The notes: generated by a model not told the origin, from the sequence alone. Numbered from the stretch's first letter, positions 1-9,104 are shown. The stretch is DNA of 64,000 bases from Cytobacillus oceanisediminis (GCF_004366035.1 NZ_SOEE01000006.1:310001-374000); one strand, 5' to 3'. Made by a program: numbers and translations.

Positions 1-10
1 TTATATTTAC

Positions 11-186
11 TGAGTTGATTGTAGCGGAAGGTGCGAGATCCTCGAAAATGCATACGCATTTTCTTCGTGCGGTGTTTACTCAAGGGAGCTTATTCAATGT
101 CCTGCGGTTCGCTGACCAGCCTGGAGCGGAAATCAACGGACAACAATGATAAGCGAAAAACAACAATTTATACGAAAAGAGCCTAA
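11..186. repeat. Foldback intergenic repeat, copy 1
   Basis: The stretch shares both ends with a second copy at 58203-58388. The left end has TGAGTTGATTG. The right end has GCCTGGAGCGGAAATCAACG followed by a segment ending in ACAATTTATACG and AAAAGAGCC. GTTGATT at the left is the exact reverse complement of AATCAAC at the right, so the termini can pair. The middle differs from copy 2 and carries its own palindrome, GAAAATGCATACGCATTTTC. It ends about 20 bases before a lipoprotein gene. Elements of this look are known as abundant intergenic repeats in Bacillaceae; no transposase is present. Confidence 0.7.
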
Positions 187-208
187 ATTTTAAACTTGAG
201 GGATGAGG

Positions 209-634
209 ATGAAAGCTTTATTATTATGCACATTCATGGTATTTTCTTTTGCAATGATAGCAGGCTGTCAATCAGCTCCTGCTGAAAAAATGGTTCTTTT
301 AGATGAAAAAATCAATGAAATTAAAGTTTCAAAATCAGAGGGGTTTGGGGAAATTAACGAAGATAAGTTTCTTTCCTTCAATGACAGAAAATCCATCGCT
401 GCATTTGAAGAAGCAATAACTACAGCTGTAAAACAGCCAGGGAATGCAGATATTAGTAAACCTGAATATGATATCGCGGTTGAATACAAAGGAGATCTTC
501 CTTCACACGGGATTCATTTATGGCTTGGAGAGGAGAATAAAAAAAGCGCCTTCATGTATATTACAGATGAATCGGTTTACCTGACCTCCCCAGAAGTGAC
601 GATAAAACTAAGAAGCCTAATTCTCTCCCAATAA
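209..634 (+). CDS. Small secreted lipoprotein, YhfM-like
   Basis: The product is about 141 residues. It begins with a lysine and a hydrophobic stretch ending in the lipobox MIAGC, so it is predicted to be exported, lipidated on Cys20 and anchored outside the membrane. The mature part is hydrophilic and ends in a region with alternating Gly/His/Leu and aromatic residues (GIHLWLG) that recalls the YhfM-type Bacillus lipoproteins; function is unknown. The ATG at 203 overlaps the ribosome site GAGGG; the ATG at 209 is better spaced and is preferred. It lies directly after the foldback repeat, so its promoter may be within or just after that element. Confidence 0.7.
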   Translation: MKALLLCTFMVFSFAMIAGCQSAPAEKMVLLDEKINEIKVSKSEGFGEINEDKFLSFNDRKSIAAFEEAITTAVKQPGNADISKPEYDIAVEYKGDLPSHGIHLWLGEENKKSAFMYITDESVYLTSPEVTIKLRSLILSQ

Positions 635-738
635 CTGCAGCGATTGGCCATTTCATTTGCCTATGGAATTAAATTCCGTATGGTTAATTCACTTGGAAAA
701 GGGGTATGGATCAGTAACCCAAAAGGAGGTGGCCAAGA

Positions 739-894
739 ATGGAAGTAGAAGTTTTATGTAATGTAGAGAATTGCAAGTATTGGGCTGAAGGTGATAAATG
801 TGTAGCCGACTCTATTTATGTGATTGGCCAGAATGGCCGGGAAGCTGATGGTGTTGAGGAAACAGCCTGTAAAACGTTTGAGCATAGTGAATAA
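739..894 (+). CDS. DUF1540-type small cysteine-rich protein
   Basis: This 51-residue ORF is preceded by AAGGAGG eight bases upstream. It holds four cysteines in a Cys-x5-Cys-x6-Cys plus late-Cys layout (LCNVENCKYW, DKCVAD, ETACKTF), as in DUF1540 proteins, which are small predicted metal-binding proteins common in Firmicutes and often linked to sporulation. Role unknown. A terminator follows directly, so it ends its own short transcript. Confidence 0.8.
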   Translation: MEVEVLCNVENCKYWAEGDKCVADSIYVIGQNGREADGVEETACKTFEHSE

Positions 895-904
895 GAGTGA
901 GAGG

Positions 905-950
905 GCCTGACTGCTGGCGTATTTAAAGAACCCGGCGTCAGGTTTTTTTT
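905..950 (+). terminator. Rho-independent terminator after the DUF1540 gene
   Basis: CCTGAC pairs with GTCAGG, with an inner GCTGG/CCGGC extension, and eight T residues follow. Confidence 0.8.
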
Positions 951-1049
951 ACATACAAAAGAGAAGATTATTAAGCCCGCTAAGTTTCTCAGGAAAGGGT
1001 ATAATAAATGAAAATGACAATAAATCCATGCAGACAGGAAGGAGATAGA

Positions 1050-2516
1050 ATGACGACTAGTAATGAAACCGGATGGAATTTTGATAATAGCTATGCACGG
1101 CTTTCGCAGACATTCTTTTCAAAAGTAAAGCCAAACCCTGTACCATCCCCTGAAATGGTGATCCTTAACGAGCCACTGGCGAAATCTTTAGGATTAAATA
1201 TTGATGCATTGACAAGTGAAGCAGGCATTGAGGTACTTTCAGGCTGTAAAGTTCCAAAAGAAGCTGAACCACTTGCTCAGGCTTATGCAGGGCATCAGTT
1301 TGGACACTTTAATATGCTTGGAGATGGCCGGGCGATGCTGATCGGCGAGCAGATAACCCCTGAGGATAAACGGGTTGACATTCAGCTGAAGGGCTCCGGC
1401 AGAACTCCGTTTTCACGCGGTGGAGATGGGCGGGCGGCTCTAGGCCCGATGCTCCGGGAATTCATTATCAGTGAAGCCATGTATGCTCTGGGAATTCCCA
1501 CTACCCGCAGTCTGGCAGTTGTAACAACAGGTGAAGCGATTATCCGCGAAACCGAGCTTCCAGGTGCTATCCTGACAAGAGTGGCTGATAGCCATATACG
1601 GGTGGGCACTTTTCAATTTGCGGCAAACTGGAGGCCAGTTGAAGAGCTTAAATCCCTGGCAGATTACACGATTCAGCGCCACTATCCAGAAATTAGAGAT
1701 GCTGAAAATCCTTACCTGGGACTCTTGCAGAACGTGATCCAGCGCCAGGCTGCACTCATTGCAAAATGGCAGCTGACAGGTTTTATCCATGGAGTCATGA
1801 ACACCGACAACATGGCCATTAGCGGAGAAACTATTGATTATGGTCCGTGCGCCTTTATGGATAAGTATGACTTGGCAACCGTATTCAGTTCCATTGACAG
1901 AGAAGGCCGCTATGCTTATGGAAATCAGTCTTATATAGGCGGATGGAATCTGGCAAGGTTTGCTGAAACCCTCTTGCCCCTGCTGCATGAAAATGAGGAA
2001 GAGGCTGTAAATATAGCCCAGGATGCAATTTCCGAATACAATAAAATATATCAAAATCATTGGCTTGAAGGAATGAGGGCAAAGCTCGGATTTTTTAATG
2101 AAGAAGAACAAGATGAAGCCCTATTTACCAGCCTTCTAAAGATGATGCAGAAGTCAGGAGCAGATTATACAAACACCTTCCGTTCATTAACTTTAGGCAA
2201 GCTTGAGGAAACTTCAATATTTGATGATCAAGAATTTGCAAACTGGCATGGACAATGGCAGGAAAGGCTGGGCAGGCAGAAGGAATCGAAAGAAGCTGTG
2301 AATGAATTAATGAGGAAGAGTAACCCTTCCGTCATCCCCAGAAATCACAGAGTTGAGGAAGCTCTGAGTGCAGCTGTTAACAAAGGGGATTACAGCGTGA
2401 TGAAAAAGCTTCTTGCAGCACTGAAGGATCCTTATGCCTATACAATAGAACAGGAAGAATACTGCAAGCTGCCAGGGCCATCCGGCATGCCTTATCGAAC
2501 GTTTTGCGGAACATAA
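1050..2516 (+). CDS. selO: Protein adenylyltransferase SelO (YdiU family)
   Basis: The product is 488 residues and of family length. SelO pseudokinases transfer AMP from ATP to Ser/Thr/Tyr of target proteins and are tied to redox stress responses. Visible family motifs are the nucleotide-binding stretch [17 protein letters not shown] (about residues 111-127), HGVMNTDNM (about 247-255, catalytic Asp and metal-binding Asn) and DYGPC just after it. A cysteine lies three residues from the C-terminus (TFCGT), matching the position where bacterial members carry a redox-active Cys and some eukaryotic ones selenocysteine. The start at 1050 has GGAAGGAGA upstream; an in-frame ATG at 1008 lacks one. 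The gene is monocistronic, bounded by terminators on both sides. Confidence 0.95.
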   Translation: MTTSNETGWNFDNSYARLSQTFFSKVKPNPVPSPEMVILNEPLAKSLGLNIDALTSEAGIEVLSGCKVPKEAEPLAQAYAGHQFGHFNMLGDGRAMLIGEQITPEDKRVDIQLKGSGRTPFSRGGDGRAALGPMLREFIISEAMYALGIPTTRSLAVVTTGEAIIRETELPGAILTRVADSHIRVGTFQFAANWRPVEELKSLADYTIQRHYPEIRDAENPYLGLLQNVIQRQAALIAKWQLTGFIHGVMNTDNMAISGETIDYGPCAFMDKYDLATVFSSIDREGRYAYGNQSYIGGWNLARFAETLLPLLHENEEEAVNIAQDAISEYNKIYQNHWLEGMRAKLGFFNEEEQDEALFTSLLKMMQKSGADYTNTFRSLTLGKLEETSIFDDQEFANWHGQWQERLGRQKESKEAVNELMRKSNPSVIPRNHRVEEALSAAVNKGDYSVMKKLLAALKDPYAYTIEQEEYCKLPGPSGMPYRTFCGT

Positions 2517-2545
2517 TAGGAAGAAATGACCAATAAATAGGCAAA

Positions 2546-2579
2546 GCCTGGCCCCAGTATCGGGTCAGGCATTTTTTTT
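2546..2579 (+). terminator. Terminator after selO
   Basis: GCCTGGCCC pairs with GGGTCAGGC around a short loop, followed by a run of T. Confidence 0.85.
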
Positions 2580-2639
2580 AGCAGGAATTTTCCTTTTAGA
2601 AAAGAATTCTTTTCTATGATTAAAAAGGGGGGAATTTCC

Positions 2640-2970
2640 ATGTTGGACCAAATATGAGTGATCACGATCAAAATAAGGGATTTGAAAAGTGCGGTGAATT
2701 TTCACACTGAGGTTTTAGACTTCAAAGTATCAAAACATTATGGAGATAAAATTGTCAGTCTCGTACATAATGATGTACAGGTTGTTCTGGAGCGCAGATG
2801 AAAAAATGGGCTCGAATGTATTGCCTGGGATACTTTCAAAGGATATCGAAAGTGATTTTAGCAGAATAAGAGAAGCTGGTGTGAAAATGCTTTTTGAAAA
2901 TCCTCAGCCCTGTCCTCCATTATTGAGGATCCTTCCTGGAAATCAGATTGTTGAGTTCCCTGATTTTTAA
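2640..2970 (+). pseudogene. Degraded VOC/glyoxalase-family gene
   Basis: An ATG at 2640 behind an AGGGGGGAA ribosome site opens a frame that hits TGA after five codons. The same frame then reads ITIKIRDLKSAVNFHTEVLD, FKVSKHYGDKIVSLV and NDVQVVLERR before another TGA near 2797. The remainder is in another frame (GSNVLPGILSKDIESDFSRI, REAGVKMLFENPQP) and the end, GNQIVEF, needs a further shift because GATCCTTCC would restore the family's DPSGN. This is the beta-alpha-beta-beta-beta layout of a bleomycin-resistance/glyoxalase-like protein with one early stop and at least two other lesions. It is probably not functional. Confidence 0.8.
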
Positions 2971-3006
2971 GGAAGAGTCATAATGGGCAGGAGAGGTTAG
3001 TGCTTA

Positions 3007-3906
3007 TTGTTGACATCAGGAAATCACAGTGTTACTTTTGAACAAGAACATACATTCGATTTGGTGATTGCCTTGAATACACAAATTAAAGAAATTATTT
3101 CAAAAAGCATCTTAACACCTGCAAAAGGTGCGATAGACAACTTTACTCATTCATTGAACCCCTATGCGGGCTGTGCCTTTGGCTGCAAATATTGCTACGT
3201 AAGGGAGCTGCCTGTTTCCATTTTTCGTGAAGAGGAATGGGGTGCGTGGATTGATATAAAATCAAATGCGGCCGAGCTTTTGGAGAAAGAATTGGCTAAA
3301 GCTAAAAAAAGGGGAAAAGTTGCTATATTTATGTCCTCTTCCACTGACCCTTACCAGCCGATTGAATATACCTCAAAACTGACAAGAAGTTTATTGGAAG
3401 TTATGCTTGAAAATCAGCCTGACTTTTTACATGTACAAACCCGTTCGCCATTGGTGAAGCGGGATATCGATTTATTTCAGCAATTCGGAGATAGTATCAG
3501 AATTTCCATGACAATCGAGACAGACAAAGAAGAAGTCAGAAAGGCATTTGCACCAGCGGCTCCTCCCATCCCGGCAAGAATGGCTGCACTAAAAGACATA
3601 AAAGATGCAGGAATTGTAACTCAAGCAACATTAGCCCCATTACTGCCATGTTCAAGAGAATTTCCTGCAAAGCTTAAGTCTATTGCAAACCGAGTTACAA
3701 TTGACGATTTTTGGATGGGAGATGGAAGCGGTGGACGAAGGACCGAAAGACTTGGAATCCGAAAGATTTTTGATGAGCTTGGTTTGGGGAAATGGTATAA
3801 TCCATCTGCATATAAAGTGGTTCTTAAAATGCTGGACCGGGAGTTTCAAGATGCACCCATTCAATTAGGTGTATCCAAGGCTGGTTTCAGCCCTTATGGC
3901 AAATAG
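3007..3906 (+). CDS. Radical SAM protein, SPL/COG1533-like
   Basis: The product is 299 residues. The 4Fe-4S motif Cys-x3-Cys-x2-Cys (CAFGCKYCY, near residue 57) follows the family signature NPYAGC. Further family traits are IFMSSSTDPYQPIE and QTRSPLVKRDID. This matches the spore-photoproduct-lyase-related radical SAM group (COG1533), but the DNA-lesion-binding cysteine region of true SplB was not recognised, so the substrate is unknown. Start: TTG at 3007 (or 3010) with GGAGAGG about ten bases upstream. The next gene begins 29 bases downstream, so both may be one transcript. Confidence 0.85.
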   Translation: MLTSGNHSVTFEQEHTFDLVIALNTQIKEIISKSILTPAKGAIDNFTHSLNPYAGCAFGCKYCYVRELPVSIFREEEWGAWIDIKSNAAELLEKELAKAKKRGKVAIFMSSSTDPYQPIEYTSKLTRSLLEVMLENQPDFLHVQTRSPLVKRDIDLFQQFGDSIRISMTIETDKEEVRKAFAPAAPPIPARMAALKDIKDAGIVTQATLAPLLPCSREFPAKLKSIANRVTIDDFWMGDGSGGRRTERLGIRKIFDELGLGKWYNPSAYKVVLKMLDREFQDAPIQLGVSKAGFSPYGK

Positions 3907-3935
3907 CTGACTATAAAATATATGAGGTATTTTTA

Positions 3936-4688
3936 ATGAATCTGTTACGTTCACAATATGTAAGAGGTATTAGCCTTAAAAGAGAAGAAATTCCTTCCTT
4001 CAATCAGTATCCCTTCAGCCTTCCCAGCTTGAAAACCATGGATGAGGTGCCTTTCCACCCGAAAGTAACCTTTCTGATTGGAGAGAATGGAATGGGAAAG
4101 TCGACACTGCTGGAGGCAGTAGCGGTTGCACTAGGATTTAATGCAGAAGGCGGATCTTTCAATTTTAACTTTTCAACATTCGATTCGCATTCTGTGCTGG
4201 GAGATTATCTCAAGGTGATAAAAGGCATAGACAGGCCGTCTGATGGCTTTTTCCTAAGGGCAGAGAGTTTCTATAATGTCGCTTCCAATATTGAAGAAAT
4301 GGATCGGGAAGGTGGCGCACCAAAAGTAATCGACTCCTTTGGAGGCCGTTCTTTACATGAGCAATCTCATGGAGAAGCGTTTTTCTCCACGTTTCTTCAC
4401 CGGTTTCGCGGTAATGGGATCTACATCCTGGACGAGCCGGAGGCGGCACTTTCTCCTTTGCGGCAAATGTCAATGCTGACAAGAATTCATGATTTGGTCA
4501 GGGAACACTCACAATTTATTATCGCCACACACTCTCCGATCATTATGGCCTATCCGGATGCAGCAATATATGAATTCAGCGAGGAAGGCATTTCAGAAAA
4601 GAAGCTTGAGGAAACGAATCATTACCGCATCATGAAACAATTCTTTGACGATAAAAAAAGAATGCTTCACCATTTGCTGGATGAATAA
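3936..4688 (+). CDS. AAA-family ATPase (COG3910-like)
   Basis: The product is 250 residues, a stand-alone ABC/SMC-type ATPase domain. Walker A is GENGMGKST (near residue 49), Walker B is GIYILDEPEAALS (near 165), and the His-switch region is IIATHSPIIM. The short insert between them and the lack of membrane or DNA-binding domains fit COG3910 predicted ATPases, whose physiological role is not known. It follows the radical SAM gene by 29 bases and ends at a strong terminator, suggesting co-transcription. Confidence 0.85.
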   Translation: MNLLRSQYVRGISLKREEIPSFNQYPFSLPSLKTMDEVPFHPKVTFLIGENGMGKSTLLEAVAVALGFNAEGGSFNFNFSTFDSHSVLGDYLKVIKGIDRPSDGFFLRAESFYNVASNIEEMDREGGAPKVIDSFGGRSLHEQSHGEAFFSTFLHRFRGNGIYILDEPEAALSPLRQMSMLTRIHDLVREHSQFIIATHSPIIMAYPDAAIYEFSEEGISEKKLEETNHYRIMKQFFDDKKRMLHHLLDE

Positions 4689-4690
4689 GA

Positions 4691-4719
4691 AAAATGGAGG
4701 CCGCATGCCTCCATTTTTA
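4691..4719. terminator. Bidirectional terminator between convergent genes
   Basis: AAATGGAGGC and GCCTCCATTT form a perfect stem with A and T tracts on the two sides, serving the ATPase gene and the minus-strand VOC gene. Confidence 0.85.
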
Positions 4720-4729
4720 TCTATGTATC

Positions 4730-5146
4730 TTATTCACTTTCGTGGCTGAACATCCAGTTAATACCGAATTTATCGGTTAACTGGCCAAAGCTCTTGCTCC
4801 AGAATGTCTCCTGCAGCTCCATGGTTACTGTGCCGCCATCCTGCAGATTGTTAAAATACTTTCTCAGGTTATCCAGGTTATTAATGACAACTGCGAGATT
4901 AATGTTATTTCCTACTGTAAATGGCATACCGGGAAAAGTATCTGAAAACATAACATTACTGCCGCAAATGTTAAGGCTTGAATGCATGACCAAATTTTTT
5001 GCTTCCTCCGGAAGAGGATATTCAGGACTTTGCGGAGCATCACCAAAAGTTGTAATCTCAGGCATTTCCAGTTCAAAGGCTTTTACATAAAATTCAATTG
5101 CTTCGCGTGTATTTCCCTCGAAATTAAGATAGGCATTAACAGCCAT
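4730..5146 (-). CDS. VOC-family protein, PhnB/YjdN-like
   Basis: The product is 138 residues. It opens with the PhnB-type phrase AYLNFEGNTREAIEFYVKAF and ends with FGQLTDKFGINWMFS, both typical of the 3-demethylubiquinone-methyltransferase-like branch of the glyoxalase fold. The reaction is unknown. A GTG nine bases upstream lies immediately against the AAGGAG ribosome site, so the ATG at 5146, eight bases from that site, is chosen. It is transcribed toward the plus-strand ATPase gene. Confidence 0.85.
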   Translation of the reverse strand: MAVNAYLNFEGNTREAIEFYVKAFELEMPEITTFGDAPQSPEYPLPEEAKNLVMHSSLNICGSNVMFSDTFPGMPFTVGNNINLAVVINNLDNLRKYFNNLQDGGTVTMELQETFWSKSFGQLTDKFGINWMFSHESE

Positions 5147-5240
5147 CCCTTTCACTCCTTCCTAATACAATTCCATTATAGACAAAATATTCTAAATTTA
5201 ATATAGTTCAAAAGTCAAAAAGTGAAAATCAGAACAATTT

Positions 5241-5543
5241 TTATAATTCCTGAAGTGCTTGATCTATATTATTGAAGCCTCTTCGGTCATTGCTATCAGG
5301 TTCATCTGATTCAATTGTCCACTCATTTTTTGCAGGAGATAATCCTCCACTATCATCTTTAATGAATGGACTATGTACGTGATACGTTTTCCCTGCTTTT
5401 TTCACCGTGTATCCTATATAGCATTGATGGTCCTGGCCTTCTTCCTCGAAAATACCAATATCGTCGATTCCATATTTGTCTAAATAGGAATGGAATGGCT
5501 CCTGCAATGCACTTATAACTTGCTCTCTTGGTAAAAACTCCAT
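5241..5543 (-). CDS. Conserved hypothetical protein, DUF5634-like
   Basis: The product is 100 residues, acidic and soluble, with no signal peptide. It resembles a small uncharacterised Bacillus family (DUF5634, from memory). The sequence contains EEEGQDHQCYIGYTVKKAGK and an acidic WTIESDEPDSND region. The ATG is preceded by GGAAGGGAG. No operon partner is evident, and its function cannot be stated. Confidence 0.65.
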   Translation of the reverse strand: MEFLPREQVISALQEPFHSYLDKYGIDDIGIFEEEGQDHQCYIGYTVKKAGKTYHVHSPFIKDDSGGLSPAKNEWTIESDEPDSNDRRGFNNIDQALQEL

Positions 5544-5629
5544 GACGATTGCTCCCTTCCAATTATCTATCCCTTAATATGGCTTTTTTTGGAGGGATTA
5601 AACATGGAACTGTGAAAAGAGTACCCCCA

Positions 5630-6070
5630 TTAGCGAGGTACTCTGCTCTTTAACTTAAATCTAACTTTTCCGAGAAGCTCCATAAGTTCTTCATATTCTT
5701 CCAGCTCAATGCTGCAAGCCTGAATGGCTTCTCCGACATTTTGGGTGATAACCTCCTTTTCCCTGCGTGCTTTTTCCTCAAGGAAAATATACACCTTGCG
5801 TTCATCAGCTTTGGAACGCTCTTTTCGAAGCCATCCATTAGAAATCATTCTGGAAATCATAGGGGTAAGTGTCCCCGTGCCAAGATTTAGTCTTTCTCCA
5901 AGCTCCTTTGCTGTCACGCCATCCTTTTCCCAAAGTGCCAGAAGTACCAGATATTGCGGATAGGTTAAGCCAAATGGCTGAAGGGCACTTGTATACAGTT
6001 TTGTAAATTCTCCTGCTGTTTCATAAACGGCAAAGCATAGCTGTTTATCCAGTGTAAAAAAGTCTTTCAC
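5630..6070 (-). CDS. ohrR: Organic-hydroperoxide-sensing repressor, OhrR/MarR family
   Basis: The product is 146 residues. It starts LDKQLCFAVYETAGEF, which is the OhrR signature with the peroxide-sensing cysteine (Cys12 here), and carries the winged-helix region LTYPQYLVLLALWEKDGVTA with GTGTLTPMISRM as recognition helix. OhrR binds DNA when reduced and is released when that cysteine is oxidised by organic peroxides. The gene starts with GTG 25 bases after the glutathione peroxidase stop codon and is read in the same direction, so it is likely autoregulated through the upstream promoter. Ohr itself is not adjacent; here the partner is a peroxidase. Confidence 0.9.
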   Translation of the reverse strand: MKDFFTLDKQLCFAVYETAGEFTKLYTSALQPFGLTYPQYLVLLALWEKDGVTAKELGERLNLGTGTLTPMISRMISNGWLRKERSKADERKVYIFLEEKARREKEVITQNVGEAIQACSIELEEYEELMELLGKVRFKLKSRVPR

Positions 6071-6095
6071 ATAATCACCTGATTCTAATCTAGCA

Positions 6096-6572
6096 TTACA
6101 ATAATTTCGTCAAATCATCCTCGATTTTTCCTGGTTCAGTTGTAGGTGCATACCGTTCTACAACCTGGCCATTCCGGTCCACAAGGAATTTAGTAAAGTT
6201 CCACTTAATGTTTTTAGACAGAATTCCCTTTTTCTGTTCTTTTAGGTAAGTAAATAATGGATCAGTATTGTCACCATTTACATCAATTTTAGCGAAGATC
6301 GGAAAGGATACACCGTAATTAAGCTGGCAGAACTCAGTTGTTTCCTCAATATTATCGAATTCCTGGTTATTGAACTGATCACAAGGAAAACCAAGAATTT
6401 CAACGCCGCTGTCTTTATACTTTTCATAAAGCTCCTGCAGTCCTTTGAATTGGGGCGTTAATCCGCATTTGCTGGCTGTGTTTACAATAATCAGAGGTTT
6501 GCCTTCATAATCTTTCAAAGATTTCAATTCACCATTTGTTTTTTTGACTTCAAAATCATAAACCGTTGTCAT
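6096..6572 (-). CDS. gpx: Glutathione-peroxidase-family thiol peroxidase
   Basis: The product is 158 residues, normal for the bacterial GPx/BsaA family. Motifs are [11 protein letters not shown] with the peroxidatic cysteine (Cys36), [12 protein letters not shown] and the [12 protein letters not shown] strand. Such enzymes reduce organic and hydrogen peroxides, usually with thioredoxin or bacillithiol-type electrons, in the cytoplasm. It is the first gene of a two-gene unit with ohrR and has a clear AGGAGG ribosome site and sigma-A promoter. Confidence 0.95.
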   Translation of the reverse strand: MTTVYDFEVKKTNGELKSLKDYEGKPLIIVNTASKCGLTPQFKGLQELYEKYKDSGVEILGFPCDQFNNQEFDNIEETTEFCQLNYGVSFPIFAKIDVNGDNTDPLFTYLKEQKKGILSKNIKWNFTKFLVDRNGQVVERYAPTTEPGKIEDDLTKLL

Positions 6573-6592
6573 TAAGGATACCTCCTACTTTT

Positions 6593-6637
6593 AATCGTGT
6601 ACGATTTAATCTTAAACGATCTAAAATCCTTTTGCAA
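6593..6637 (-). promoter_or_regulatory. gpx-ohrR promoter with candidate OhrR operator
   Basis: Read on the minus strand, TTGCAA (6637-6632) and TAAGAT (6614-6609) are separated by 17 bases, a good sigma-A promoter. Immediately downstream, over the expected start of transcription, lies the inverted repeat AATCGTACACGATT (6606-6593), with another ATCGTT half-like element inside the spacer. Position and palindromy suit a repressor site; assignment to OhrR rests on the neighbour gene. Confidence 0.7.
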
Positions 6638-6720
6638 ACAAATCAGCTTTTTATGAAACTACCATTAAGTTTATACGTAGAAAAGATAGGTTTCCAATTC
6701 ATTTATAAAGGGTGATCATG

Positions 6721-7734
6721 ATGATGGACGAATTGCGGGAAGCGATTGAGAAACTCCCGGAGAGGGGAGCGAAGAGCTATTTATTCCACATATTGCTTCG
6801 GGCCCACTTATTGAAAAACAGCGCTGATTCTCAGGAAGAAATCATTGAACTGCTTAATGATATTCAAAAAAGGATCCTCTTTTATTCTCAAGAAAGAAAA
6901 TTGGAGCGGGAATATGAAACTTACCACATTGTGTGCGGAGAATCACCGGCAGGCGCTTTAAAGGTTGGACTCAGTAAAGAAAATAAGGTCATTGGCTATC
7001 CTGATTTTTTTAGTAACGGACCTCTCTGGAAGCTGCATGAAGAAGAGGGCAGAAAAAAGAGATTAGAATGGCTGATGGATCACATTAATATGCATGAAGA
7101 TTACCTGGAAATGAGATATGAAAGAAAAATAGCTAAAGCACTTGAAGAGATAGATTCTATTCCAGCGGGAAAACCGGTCGTTATCTGGACAGCTGACAAT
7201 GCAGATGAACAAACTGGTTTGCGGTATTTCCTTCACTTATTAAGAAACAAAGAAAATATTGTGCGTGTTATTAATACTGCTCGGTCATATAAGAAGCTTT
7301 TCCCAGCGAAAGAGCATCAATGCATTTTAAGGCACTCAGGTGAGGCAACTCCGGAGAAGCTGAAGGTGATACTGGAAAAACACATAGGTAGCCCTTTATT
7401 TGCAGAAGAAAGAAATTGTTTTGTATCTGATTGGCAGGCACTCTCCAAAACGAGGGAAGTATTGCGTATATGGGAAGATAATGAAATACATAGTGTACCA
7501 GAGAGTTATTTTGATGAATATATCATCGAGTCAGCTAAAAGGCTCCATAAAAGTAATAAAGGTTTTATAAAATCAGCCAAATTAATTGGTGAAGTGATTG
7601 GACACCTTGATGAGCCTATTGGTGATGGCTTTATTGAGTATAGAGTAAGATCCTTAATTTATAACGGAATATTTGCCATAAAAGGAATCCCGAAAAGTAT
7701 GAGGCATTATAGTATTAAGCTGAAAGAATTATAG
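6721..7734 (+). CDS. DUF1835/DUF3658 protein
   Basis: The product is about 337 residues. An N-terminal helical segment is followed by YHIVCGESPAGALKVGL and later VVIWTADNADEQTGLRYFLHLL, which is the DUF1835 pattern, and by a C-terminal DUF3658-like region with LIGEVIGH and RVRSLIYNG. Members are common in Firmicutes and have no known role. Three ATG codons in a row (6718, 6721, 6724) follow AAGGG; the middle one is best spaced. It diverges from gpx and stands alone. Confidence 0.8.
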   Translation: MMDELREAIEKLPERGAKSYLFHILLRAHLLKNSADSQEEIIELLNDIQKRILFYSQERKLEREYETYHIVCGESPAGALKVGLSKENKVIGYPDFFSNGPLWKLHEEEGRKKRLEWLMDHINMHEDYLEMRYERKIAKALEEIDSIPAGKPVVIWTADNADEQTGLRYFLHLLRNKENIVRVINTARSYKKLFPAKEHQCILRHSGEATPEKLKVILEKHIGSPLFAEERNCFVSDWQALSKTREVLRIWEDNEIHSVPESYFDEYIIESAKRLHKSNKGFIKSAKLIGEVIGHLDEPIGDGFIEYRVRSLIYNGIFAIKGIPKSMRHYSIKLKEL

Positions 7735-7898
7735 ACGAATCTGATTTTTCCCTGAAATCAATAATTCCAGACAAAAGTGGAGCCTGTCCCATCCTATGTG
7801 GACACTGCAACAGTGCAGTAGTTGAGGGCCAACTGCTGGAATTTCATGCAGGCATCAATTATTCTTAATAAAAGAAACGAATAGAAGAGGGATTTATC

Positions 7899-8966
7899 TT
7901 GAAAAAGATTTACAGTGATATTATTCAATTCCGCGGAACCCACTTTGATTTTGGTTTCATGCAGGGAGAACTTATAAAAGATTCTCTTTCTGTGAAAAAT
8001 CGGGAGGATCAATGGAAGGTAAGAAAGCCGCGATTTTTAATTAATGAAGCAGAAGTGAAAAAAGCGATTACGAGGTTTGCCCCTGGTATTTGGGATGAAC
8101 TGCTTGGGATACGGGAAGCATTGCAATGGCCGATGGAGCGGGTTTTGAAGGAGTTTGGCGGCTATCGCCTTGATTATGTCCGCTCGGGCTGTTCCATCCT
8201 TACAGGGGCTGATTTCCTGGTCCGCAATTATGATTACCATCCGAAAACTTATGAAGGGCGCTATACCCTTTATCAGCCAACAGATCAGGGATATGCGATG
8301 ATTGGCCCAAGCCAGAGGGTGACCGGCCGGATGGATGGCATGAACGAAAAAGGACTTGTGATTGGATATAATTTTATGAACCGGAAAAAGCCTGCTGATG
8401 GCTTTATTTGCTGTATGATCGGCCGCCTGATTTTGGAGGCATGTGCAAATGTGGAAGAAGCGGTTGGGATGCTGAAGGAAATACCGCACCGCCATTCTTT
8501 TACATATGTGGTGTATGACAATAGCGGAGGGACTTATGCAGTGGAAACATCACCGAGAGGTGTACAGGTCCGTCAGACAACTGCCTGTACAAACCATTTT
8601 GAAATCATGAAGGATGAAAATCGCAATCATCTAGCTGACAGCATGCGCAGGCTGGATGTCATGAAAAGCCGTCAGGGTGAGCAATTAGATGCACATGATG
8701 CTTTCCGCCTCTTGAATGATAGCGATAAAGGCGTTTTCTCGGATCTTTATGGAAGCTGGGCAGGGACGATTCATACATCAGCCTATCTGCCGGGGGAGAT
8801 GAAAGCCTGGTTTGCGCTCGGCGGCGACAGAGAGCCAGTGATTTTTGATTTTGGGCATTGGCTCGATGGCCAGGATATTGAAATGAATAGAATCACTGGT
8901 GAAGTTGATACAGACATTCCTTTTTTGCATATGGATGAACAGGCGAATTGGTTCAAGAAAGGGTGA
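7899..8966 (+). CDS. C45-family Ntn hydrolase / acyl-CoA:6-APA acyltransferase-like
   Basis: The product is 355 residues. This family matures by self-cleavage so that an internal cysteine becomes the N-terminal nucleophile; here the likely site is Gly97-Cys98 in RSGCSILTG, followed by the typical NYDYHP segment. MDGMNEKGLVIGYNF and ACTNHFE are further family traits. Members hydrolyse or transfer amide-linked acyl groups (penicillin N-acyltransferase, bile-salt-hydrolase-like); the substrate here is unknown and the protein is cytoplasmic. Start is TTG with AGAGGGA upstream. The 164 bases before it hold no recognisable gene. Confidence 0.8.
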   Translation: MKKIYSDIIQFRGTHFDFGFMQGELIKDSLSVKNREDQWKVRKPRFLINEAEVKKAITRFAPGIWDELLGIREALQWPMERVLKEFGGYRLDYVRSGCSILTGADFLVRNYDYHPKTYEGRYTLYQPTDQGYAMIGPSQRVTGRMDGMNEKGLVIGYNFMNRKKPADGFICCMIGRLILEACANVEEAVGMLKEIPHRHSFTYVVYDNSGGTYAVETSPRGVQVRQTTACTNHFEIMKDENRNHLADSMRRLDVMKSRQGEQLDAHDAFRLLNDSDKGVFSDLYGSWAGTIHTSAYLPGEMKAWFALGGDREPVIFDFGHWLDGQDIEMNRITGEVDTDIPFLHMDEQANWFKKG

Positions 8967-8993
8967 AACGGAGAGGTGCGTTCTCCGTTTTTT
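8967..8993 (+). terminator. Terminator after the C45 hydrolase
   Basis: AACGGAGA pairs with TCTCCGTT, followed by T residues. Confidence 0.75.
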
Positions 8994-9104
8994 CCTTATT
9001 TGAAAAAATATAGTCATCATTTGGACAAACCATCACATACTTTCATCGCTTCATGTTATGGTACACTTTATATATGAATTGGAAGTAAACTGAGGTGCAT
9101 ACGA

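Noticed and set aside
1440..2111. 223-residue minus-strand ORF
   Set aside because: Lies wholly inside selO, has no ribosome site and reads as a shadow frame.
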